Shown here in pieces: positions 58,768-64,000 of a stretch of 64,000 nt of DNA. Source of the stretch: Rhizobium sp. BK418. Lineage in GTDB: Bacteria > Pseudomonadota > Alphaproteobacteria > Rhizobiales > Rhizobiaceae. The stretch spans positions 992,001 to 1,056,000 of the forward strand of contig NZ_SLZK01000001.1 in the NCBI RefSeq assembly GCF_004341105.1, given 5' to 3'. Within the stretch, counting starts at the first letter, position 1. The number at the start of each line of letters is the position of its first letter. Position numbers and translations under genes: made by a program. The notes under the pieces were generated by a model. It ran no database searches, was not told the DNA's origin, and saw only the letters and a list, made by a program, of their open reading frames with translations.

Positions 58768-59955
58768 TCACTCTGCCGCGACAACCTTCCCTCGCCGCAG
58801 CACGACAGCGATCATAAACCCGCAGACCGCCGTCGCCCCGCCGACGAGAAACACGCTGCCGTAGCCTGCCCGATCGGCGAGCATGCCCGCCAGCGGCCCG
58901 GTCAGCCCATAGGCCACATCCTGAAAGGCCGAAAATCCCCCGAGCGCCGTGCCGCGCAGATGGGGTGCGACGAGATGCACGACTTCACGCCCCATAGCCG
59001 GGAAGATCATCGAGCAGCCGAGCCCCGTCATGAAGGCGCCGATCAACGCAACGCTTGGATCGGCAGCGCTCCAGATCAGCACCTGGCCGATCGCTTCGAC
59101 CGCGAGCGAGACGACGGCGACCGTCAGCCCGCCGTAGCGATCCGGCAGGTGGCCGCAGACGAGGCGCACCAGCACGAAGCCGCAGCCGAAGGCGGTCAGG
59201 CCGAGGCCGGCATGATCCCAGCCGAGATCGCGGAAATAGAGGGTGAAGAAGGAGCCGATCGCGGCAAAGCCCATGCCTTGCAGGCAGACGATCAGCCCAT
59301 GCACCCAGATGCGGCCGATGACGGCAGCAAGCGGCGGCCGCTCCCTGTCCGGATGGGCAGCAACGGCGGGCACGCTGCGGATTGCGGCAAGCCCCAGCAC
59401 GGGCAGCCCGGCGCTGACGGCCATCGTGCCGGCAAAACCGAAATTATCGAGCAGCAAGAGTCCGAGAGGCCCGCCGAGACCCAACGCGCCGTAGATCGCA
59501 GCGCCGATGAGCGCCAGCACCCGGCCGGAACGCTGCGGCCCGACGAACGCGATGCCCCAGGCAATGATGCCGACGGCAACGAGGCTTTCGCCAAGCCCGA
59601 TCAGAAGCCGGCCGGCGACGAGAACGGCGAAAGCCGCTGCAGGCGCCTGCTGCAAGAGCCCCGCGGCAAGCGAGATCAGCGCGCCTGCCATGTACAAGAC
59701 GAGGCCCCGCTGCGCGGCGAACCTGGCGCCCCTGCCATCGGCAAGCCCGCCGGCATAGCCGCGCGTGAGAATGGTGGCGAGAAAGGCGATGCCGACGCCG
59801 AGACCCGCCCAGCCATTGCTGAGACCAAGCGTGCCCGTCACGAACACCGGCACGACCGGAAGCGCAATTGCCACGCAGAGATAGGACATGAAAAGGATCG
59901 CGGTCAGCAGATAAAGCCGGGCTTGCTCGCGATCACCAGTAAGACGGAAAGCCAT
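58768..59955 (-). CDS. MFS efflux transporter (YfcJ/YhhS-like)
   Basis: A 395-residue 12-helix exporter. The start at 59955 (MAFRLTGDREQARLYLLTAI) follows AGGAGG. TRGYAGGLADGRGARFAAQR is the loop 2-3 motif and RLLIGLGESLVAVGIIAWGI is the helix 4 Arg/Gly motif of the arabinose-efflux type group. LVRLVCGHLPDRYGGLTVAV is the second-half signature. Relatives in enterics are poorly defined efflux proteins. The 5' region holds a promoter, a leader peptide and an attenuator-like hairpin (59989-60104), so expression is probably controlled by translation-coupled attenuation. Confidence 0.9.
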   Translation of the reverse strand: MAFRLTGDREQARLYLLTAILFMSYLCVAIALPVVPVFVTGTLGLSNGWAGLGVGIAFLATILTRGYAGGLADGRGARFAAQRGLVLYMAGALISLAAGLLQQAPAAAFAVLVAGRLLIGLGESLVAVGIIAWGIAFVGPQRSGRVLALIGAAIYGALGLGGPLGLLLLDNFGFAGTMAVSAGLPVLGLAAIRSVPAVAAHPDRERPPLAAVIGRIWVHGLIVCLQGMGFAAIGSFFTLYFRDLGWDHAGLGLTAFGCGFVLVRLVCGHLPDRYGGLTVAVVSLAVEAIGQVLIWSAADPSVALIGAFMTGLGCSMIFPAMGREVVHLVAPHLRGTALGGFSAFQDVAYGLTGPLAGMLADRAGYGSVFLVGGATAVCGFMIAVVLRRGKVVAAE

Positions 59956-59988
59956 GAAAACCTCCTGGCTGTTCCCCCGCCGACGGGC

Positions 59989-60031
59989 ACAAAAAAACGC
60001 ACTCCGACCGGCGAGGATCGATAAGTGCGTT
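59989..60031 (-). promoter_or_regulatory. attenuator-like terminator in the leader of the MFS gene
   Basis: On the minus strand AACGCACT (60031-60024) pairs with AGTGCGTT (60003-59996), with an inner stem CGATCC/GGTCG, and TTTTTTT lies at the end of the hairpin. It sits between the promoter at 60076-60104 and the ATG at 59955, so it would stop transcription before the MFS gene unless an alternative fold forms. Confidence 0.7.
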
Positions 60032-60047
60032 GCTTGACGTCAGACGC

Positions 60048-60068
60048 TTACGGCCAGAACACTGGCAT
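60048..60068 (-). CDS. leader peptide MPVFWP upstream of the attenuator
   Basis: ATG at 60068 and TAA at 60048-60050 enclose six codons: Met-Pro-Val-Phe-Trp-Pro. The ATG lies at or very near the predicted transcription start, so translation could be leaderless. The TAAGCGT at its stop can pair with ACGCACTTA of the terminator arm, so ribosome position could decide termination. This is an inference from sequence only. Confidence 0.4.
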   Translation of the reverse strand: MPVFWP

Positions 60069-60075
60069 GGGCCGG

Positions 60076-60104
60076 CAGATACGGGCTATGCGGGCGGGTG
60101 TCAA
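60076..60104 (-). promoter_or_regulatory. sigma70-type promoter of the MFS gene
   Basis: On the minus strand TTGACA (60104-60099), a 17-base spacer and TATCTG (60081-60076). The predicted start is near 60069, leaving a leader of about 115 bases that contains the short peptide and the hairpin. Confidence 0.65.
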
Positions 60105-60220
60105 CGGTGGGTGCTTCTAGATGCCCCGTCGATGAGATCCTTGACGCCCGCAAGGCGAATTGAAAAACAGATGTCGCCGAGAAAATCGTCACCTTCGGAT
60201 ACCTTGCGACATCGCGAACA

Positions 60221-60240
60221 TGTGCTATTTATGTAGCACA
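60221..60240. promoter_or_regulatory. operator palindrome of the toxin-antitoxin operon
   Basis: TGTGCTA-TTTATG-TAGCACA, perfect 7-bp inverted repeats, ends 17 bp before the antitoxin start at 60258. Autoregulation by the antitoxin (alone or with toxin) at such a site is the rule for PemIK/MazEF systems. Confidence 0.75.
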
Positions 60241-60257
60241 AAACTGAAGGACGTCAG

Positions 60258-60521
60258 ATGACCAATACCGTGAAAATTCGCCGTCAAGGCGGTGCAACAG
60301 TATTTAGTATTCCTCCCGCGCTGCTGAAGATGCTGGGCGCGGAAGTCGGAACGGAATTGACCTTGGTTGTAGACAACGGTTCGCTTATCGCAACACCTGC
60401 TCTGCCCCAAAAAAGGTATACGTTGGCGCAGCTTTTGGAAGGTGCCGATGAGATGGCCGCCTTGAACAAGCAGGCGAACGCGTGGCAGGGCGGCGCACGT
60501 GTCGGCTATGAATCATTCTGA
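60258..60521 (+). CDS. antitoxin, AbrB/MazE (PemI) type
   Basis: An 87-residue antitoxin. The N-terminal swapped-hairpin DNA-binding domain is TVKIRRQGGATVFSIPPALL and KMLGAEVGTELTLVVDNGSL; the C-terminal part (YTLAQLLEGADEMAALNKQA) is the flexible toxin-binding tail of the ChpS/PemI subgroup. GAAGGACGTCAG precedes the ATG. Its stop overlaps the toxin start (TGATG), giving coupled translation. It binds the palindrome 17 bp upstream, by analogy. Confidence 0.9.
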   Translation: MTNTVKIRRQGGATVFSIPPALLKMLGAEVGTELTLVVDNGSLIATPALPQKRYTLAQLLEGADEMAALNKQANAWQGGARVGYESF

Positions 60522-60880
60522 TGGTTCGAAGCAACGTTCCTAAACGCGGCGACGTCTTCATCGTCGATCTCAACCCGGTTGTGGGGAACGAGATGAAGGA
60601 TGAACATCGTTGCGTTGTCATCACACCTCGCGAAATCAATGCAGTTGGCATCTGCCTCGTTGTGCCGATCACAACGGGAGGTGTATTTGCTCGAAAGGCT
60701 GGATTGGCCGTAAACATCTCGGGCGATAAGACAACAGGTGTTGCGCTCTGTAACCAGGTGAGAGGATTGGACATCGCCGAAAGGGTGAGAAATAAGACCG
60801 CCCGTTTCGTGGAGACCCTCGATACCTGTACGACAGATGAAATTGCAGCCAGAGTGGTAAGTATGATCGACCCCGCGTAA
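60521..60880 (+). CDS. PemK/MazF-type toxin, mRNA interferase
   Basis: A 119-residue endoribonuclease toxin: PKRGDVFIVDLNPVVGNEMK, KDEHRCVVITPREINAVGIC and CLVVPITTGG are the family strands, and DKTTGVALCNQVRGLDIAER contains the conserved Q-V-R-x-L-D of MazF/ChpB. The active-site Arg and Thr are in the H-R-C and I-T-T segments. Cuts single-stranded mRNA when the antitoxin is degraded. The overlap with the antitoxin gene is one base. Lower GC than the core genes around. Confidence 0.95.
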   Translation: MVRSNVPKRGDVFIVDLNPVVGNEMKDEHRCVVITPREINAVGICLVVPITTGGVFARKAGLAVNISGDKTTGVALCNQVRGLDIAERVRNKTARFVETLDTCTTDEIAARVVSMIDPA

Positions 60881-60921
60881 TGCATCGATCGCGCGATGAC
60901 ATTACGCCGGCTTCGGCTCAG

Positions 60922-61719
60922 CTAAGCCGATTTCGCCACGCATGCTTGGAACCTGGAGCGATCGACGATGACATCTCGCTTCTGCCCCACGAAGAAGCCA
61001 AGAATGAGATTCCTCGCCTTGATGCTTTCGAGCTCCAGCCGGCGCGCGAGCTTGCGCAGCTTGCTGAGCGGCAGGAAGACCTGGTCCTTTTCCGGGCGCA
61101 CGAAATCCGCGCTCTCGGTCTCACCTTCCAAAAATCGCTGCTGGATGACCGGCGCCGGCTCGATCTGATAGGCCGCGAGCCAGGAGCGGTGCCAGAAATG
61201 CGCATCGAGCAGCGAATAGCTTGTGGTGTCGGCCAGCGCGCGTTTTGCCGCCTCGGGGCCGATGACATAGCCCGCGGTCCCTACCCGGTTTTGATAGACG
61301 CGGGTCGCGCCGAAACGGCCGGCCGCGTCCTGCCAGGCGCGTTTGCGGTTCAGGATATGGCGGCGCGGGGCGAATTCGAGGTCGTAGACACTGTTCCAGG
61401 CATCCTTGCGGGCCTCGATAGCAGCGAGAACGGCCGCGATATCGTCTGACAGCACCGCATCGTCCTCGAGAATGAGTGTCTTTGCGCCATGCTCGATCAC
61501 CGTCTGCCACGCCTTGCGGTGGGACAGGAAACAACCGATATCCTGCCGCCGCGTCGGGCTCGGCCAATTGCTGGCCGCCGTCTGGCACTCCTCGGCCGAC
61601 AGGTCTGCGGCTTCGAATGCATCGAAAAATTCGAAGGTGAGGCCGAGTGCAGCCAGTTGCCGGGTCTGGAAGCTCCGCCGAACCTCGTCCGCCTTGCGGC
61701 TGATGATCAATATTCTCAA
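60922..61719 (-). CDS. glycosyltransferase family 25 (LPS type)
   Basis: A 265-residue GT25 enzyme. The TTG at 61719 (MRILIISRKADEVRRSFQTR) is preferred because AAGGGAG lies five bases upstream; the ATG at 61749 has none. Family features: FEFFDAFEAADLSAEECQTA, DIGCFLSHRKAWQTVIEHGA and LILEDDAVLSDDI with the D-x-D-like metal-binding acids. GTAGYVIGPEAAKRAL follows. GT25 enzymes add a sugar, often galactose, to lipooligosaccharide on the inner face of the inner membrane. It is an isolated gene, not part of a larger LPS cluster. Confidence 0.9.
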   Translation of the reverse strand: MRILIISRKADEVRRSFQTRQLAALGLTFEFFDAFEAADLSAEECQTAASNWPSPTRRQDIGCFLSHRKAWQTVIEHGAKTLILEDDAVLSDDIAAVLAAIEARKDAWNSVYDLEFAPRRHILNRKRAWQDAAGRFGATRVYQNRVGTAGYVIGPEAAKRALADTTSYSLLDAHFWHRSWLAAYQIEPAPVIQQRFLEGETESADFVRPEKDQVFLPLSKLRKLARRLELESIKARNLILGFFVGQKRDVIVDRSRFQACVAKSA

Positions 61720-61815
61720 GTGAGCTCCCTTGCTCTCGATGCCTGGCATGTCAGCGCAGACATATAGCCGTGTTCCGACGCGAGCAAGAGCGCTCCGATG
61801 CAGGTCGGCCGCCGC

Positions 61816-62601
61816 TCACTGCGGATAAAGGGTCGAGACGCGCCCGGCGAAGTAATAGGCGACGATGCCGATCCATTCGCGCACGCCGGTGCTGAGCAGC
61901 CCGGCATTGATGAGCGGCAAGGCGACCGACAACCTCAGCCTCTCCTTGCCTGTCGTCCGGTAATCGGAAACCCAGGGGGTCACCTCCATGCCGAGATTGC
62001 GGAAGATCGCCACGGCACGCGGCATGTGGAAGCCCGACGTCACGAGCAGGCAATGGGAAAGGTTCAGCCGCTGCAGGATGAGCCTGACATTGATGGCGTT
62101 TTCATAGGTATCGCGCGACTCCGCGTCATATTCGATCCGGGCCGGGTCGATGTGGAAATCGTTGAACATCCGCCGGATCACATCCGCTTCCTTCATGGCA
62201 ATGCCTTCGAGGCTGCCATCGCCGCCGGACATGATGATCTTGGCATCGGGATAGAGGCCCGCAAGCCGTACCGTCTCAATATAGCGGTCGCCGCCGTCAT
62301 CGAGATCGTAGCCGCCGCGCGCGCCATCGACCAGCGTCGGGATGCCGCCGCCGAGCACGATGACGCAGGCGACGTCGGCGGGCGCGGCCGGCCGCGGAAA
62401 GCGATCTTCGAGCTCCTGCACGACCAGCGCACCCGCGGTCGTGTAGAAGATCAGGAAGAAGAGCGTGAGCGACACCAGCCCGGCGGCGATGGCGAGCCGC
62501 CGGAAGGAAAAGAGCATCAGGACCACGCTCGCCGCCATCAGAAGGAATGAGATCGCCACCGGCTGGGAAATGATCCAGAAAATCTTCGCAAAGAAAAACA
62601 T
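61816..62601 (-). CDS. YdcF/DUF218 family protein, membrane-anchored
   Basis: A 261-residue protein starting at 62601 (MFFFAKIFWIISQPVAISFL). Two membrane helices lie in the first 60 residues (ISFLLMAASVVLMLFSFRRL, AAGLVSLTLFFLIFYTTAGA). The periplasmic or cytoplasmic domain from about 75 has the DUF218 pattern: VACVIVLGGGIPTLVDGARG, YPDAKIIMSGGDGS, YDAESRDTYENAINVRLILQ and LLVTSGFHMPRAVAIFRNLG. ElyC/SanA relatives act in envelope assembly or vancomycin sensitivity. It is monocistronic. Confidence 0.9.
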   Translation of the reverse strand: MFFFAKIFWIISQPVAISFLLMAASVVLMLFSFRRLAIAAGLVSLTLFFLIFYTTAGALVVQELEDRFPRPAAPADVACVIVLGGGIPTLVDGARGGYDLDDGGDRYIETVRLAGLYPDAKIIMSGGDGSLEGIAMKEADVIRRMFNDFHIDPARIEYDAESRDTYENAINVRLILQRLNLSHCLLVTSGFHMPRAVAIFRNLGMEVTPWVSDYRTTGKERLRLSVALPLINAGLLSTGVREWIGIVAYYFAGRVSTLYPQ

Positions 62602-62837
62602 GGGCACGCTGGGGTCCTGCTGAAACGCGGCCACGAAAGCCTATTCGCGGATTCGGGGCAAGTCTGGTTTTTAAGGCGACACAGGAGTGAAGGAGGAAAT
62701 CACAACAGCAGCTTGTACCCTCCTCCTTCGATTTCGCCCCACGAATTTACCCCGGAGTTTACTGTAACGTACTTCCCCGCATGCGCGTAATGTGTTTAGC
62801 ACTCAACCAGCTGGGGAGCGGAACCGGAGGAGTTTCT

Positions 62838-63845
62838 GTGAGACATCGCCAGGAAGACAATCCGCAACGGCACGGCGTTCACGCGCGCGCAATCTTTGCC
62901 GCGATGACCTTCATCGCCTCGGGCATCTTCACCGCATCGGTCACCGCTCAAAAAGCAGAGGCGGCCGATCTCGTCATCGCCGTGCCGAACTGGCCGTCGG
63001 GTCAGGCAACGGCCAATATCCTGAAGGTCGCGATCGGCAAGACATTCGGCCTCAAGGCCGATCTGCGCGAGATGGGAGAGCTCAACGCGTTCGCAGGGCT
63101 GGAAGCCGGCGAGGTCGATATCCATCCGGAAGTCTGGCGGCCGAACCTCGATGCAGCCGTTGCCAAATATGTGGATGAGAAAAAGGCCGTCGTTCTCGCC
63201 AAACGCGCCGTTGCCGCCTGGCAGGGCCTCTGCGCCACCGAAGAGGCGGAAAAGGCCGGCATCAAAGATATCAAGGATCTGTCGGACCCGAAGAAGGGCG
63301 CGCTTCTCGACACCGATGGCGATGGCCGCGGCGAGCTTTGGATCGGCGCCGAAACCTGGACCTCGACGGCAATCGAGCGGGTGCGGGCCAATAGCTTCGG
63401 TTATGCCGGCAATCTCGCGCTGGTCGAGGCGGAAGAGGATGTCGGCATGGCCGCCGTCGATGCCGCTGTCGCCACAGGCCGCCCGATGGTCTTTGCCTGC
63501 TACGCGCCGCACAATGTCTTCGAACTGCACAAGGTGACGCGGCTGGAGGAGCCGGCCTACGATCCGGCCAGATGGAAGATCGTCGCCGGCAGCGATCCTC
63601 TTTGGGTCGAGCATTCGAAGGCCGATGTCGCCTGGCCGCCCTCCTCGTTCAATATCGCATGGTCGGCCTCCTTCGGCGCCAAACATGCGGATGTCGCCGC
63701 CTTTCTCGACAAGGTGGATTTGACGCCGCAGGAGGTGACAAAGATGACCTATGCGCTGCAGGTGGAGAGAATACCGCCTGCCGATTATGCGGAAAAATGG
63801 GTGGCCGATCACGCCGCCCGCATCGATGGGTGGGCCAAGCCATGA
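62838..63845 (+). CDS. glycine-betaine/proline-type ABC transporter substrate-binding protein
   Basis: A 335-residue periplasmic protein. The GTG at 62838 (MRHRQEDNPQRHGVHARAIF) follows GGAGGAG; the signal peptide runs to about residue 42 (AAMTFIASGIFTASVTAQKA then EAA). The OpuAC fold starts ADLVIAVPNWPSGQATANIL, with LRELGELNAFAGL-like motif and GEVDIHPEVWRPNL as the ligand-contact region, and WIGAETWTSTAIERVRANSF. Trp residues suit cation-pi binding of a quaternary amine such as glycine betaine or choline. No permease or ATPase gene follows: the next gene overlaps by ATGA and encodes an exported protein. Confidence 0.9.
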   Translation: MRHRQEDNPQRHGVHARAIFAAMTFIASGIFTASVTAQKAEAADLVIAVPNWPSGQATANILKVAIGKTFGLKADLREMGELNAFAGLEAGEVDIHPEVWRPNLDAAVAKYVDEKKAVVLAKRAVAAWQGLCATEEAEKAGIKDIKDLSDPKKGALLDTDGDGRGELWIGAETWTSTAIERVRANSFGYAGNLALVEAEEDVGMAAVDAAVATGRPMVFACYAPHNVFELHKVTRLEEPAYDPARWKIVAGSDPLWVEHSKADVAWPPSSFNIAWSASFGAKHADVAAFLDKVDLTPQEVTKMTYALQVERIPPADYAEKWVADHAARIDGWAKP

Positions 63846-64000
63846 ACCGGACGTTCAAGATCTCAGCCCCCGCCTCGCTCGCAATCTCGCTCGCCGTCAC
63901 GCTGTCCGCCTTCGTGGCGCTGGCAGCCCAGACGCAGATCTACGATCCGAAGACCCGGCAATGGGTCGATTACGACAAGAACACGGCCCGCAAATATTAC
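63842..64000 (+). CDS. exported protein, 5' end only (possible L,D-transpeptidase)
   Basis: The first 53 codons are within the window. The start overlaps the stop of the betaine-binding gene (ATGA). A signal peptide is visible (ISAPASLAISLAVTLSAFVA then LAAQ). The mature start QIYDPKTRQWVDYDKNTARK resembles the sequence between signal and catalytic domain of rhizobial L,D-transpeptidases, but the catalytic domain is outside the window, so the assignment is only a suggestion. Confidence 0.4.
   Translation, partial: MNRTFKISAPASLAISLAVTLSAFVALAAQTQIYDPKTRQWVDYDKNTARKYY

Noticed and set aside
1..64000. CRISPR arrays, tRNA or rRNA genes, complete IS elements or prophage
   Set aside because: No regularly spaced direct repeats, no cloverleaf with a T-loop GTTCGAATC-like core, no transposase, integrase or phage structural gene was seen on either strand.

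Overview
The window is high-GC chromosomal DNA of a Rhizobium-type alphaproteobacterium (order Hyphomicrobiales). Evidence: small-protein families typical of rhizobia (DUF982, DUF899 with its membrane partner, Crp proteins with a VRR-type helix-turn-helix), several families of rhizobial intergenic palindromic repeats, and promoter-like GGAAC-N16-NGTT motifs of the alphaproteobacterial EcfG general stress sigma factor. No rRNA, tRNA or CRISPR array was seen. I count about 62 supportable protein genes plus several remnants.

Layout. 1-7 kb: the end of a CDF cation transporter, an acetyltransferase, small hypotheticals, a DUF1772-like membrane protein, DUF982, a Crp-type regulator, an ECF sigma factor next to a degenerate receiver protein, and an extensin-like secreted protein. 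7-14 kb: a Cache-domain chemoreceptor, a YciA-like thioesterase, and a DUF1501/DUF1800 export pair. 14-28 kb: a diguanylate cyclase with a frameshifted N-terminus, an MFS carboxylate transporter, DUF899, a regulator/beta-propeller pair, DJ-1/PfpI, a stress protein with a truncated DUF2382, a methyltransferase, TspO, divergent NmrA/LysR genes and an adenylate cyclase. 28-33.4 kb: a TetR-RND efflux operon with a near-perfect operator. 33-45 kb: a second copy of the methyltransferase, a lipoprotein, SDR/AraC, a low-GC membrane gene, a persulfide dioxygenase-rhodanese fusion, a two-gene nucleoid-associated-like/membrane module, and GH15. 45-48 kb: uvrB, with an intergenic repeat arm inserted in frame.

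48.1-51.0 kb is a lower-GC accessory insert: a KAP-type P-loop NTPase followed after 34 bp by a treble-clef HNH protein. It begins next to a 35-bp palindrome beyond uvrB and is the best candidate for an undescribed (probably anti-phage) system. 51.3-55 kb: a frameshifted acetyltransferase, an RNase T-like exonuclease, a 477-bp cassette in which a GIY-YIG nuclease gene sits between 64-bp inverted repeats, a J-domain protein and cspA. 55-64 kb: divergent HxlR/SDR, a chain of overlapping small orphan genes, an alpha/beta hydrolase, an MFS efflux gene preceded by a promoter, a six-residue leader peptide and an attenuator-like terminator, a PemIK toxin-antitoxin pair with an operator palindrome, GT25, YdcF/DUF218, a ProX-like betaine-binding protein and the start of an exported protein.

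Repeats are a main theme. Four families (called A to D here) occupy most of the longer intergenic gaps. Family D arms also flank the GIY-YIG gene, which suggests a link between the nuclease and the repeats. Functions come from motif reading only; no database search was run.
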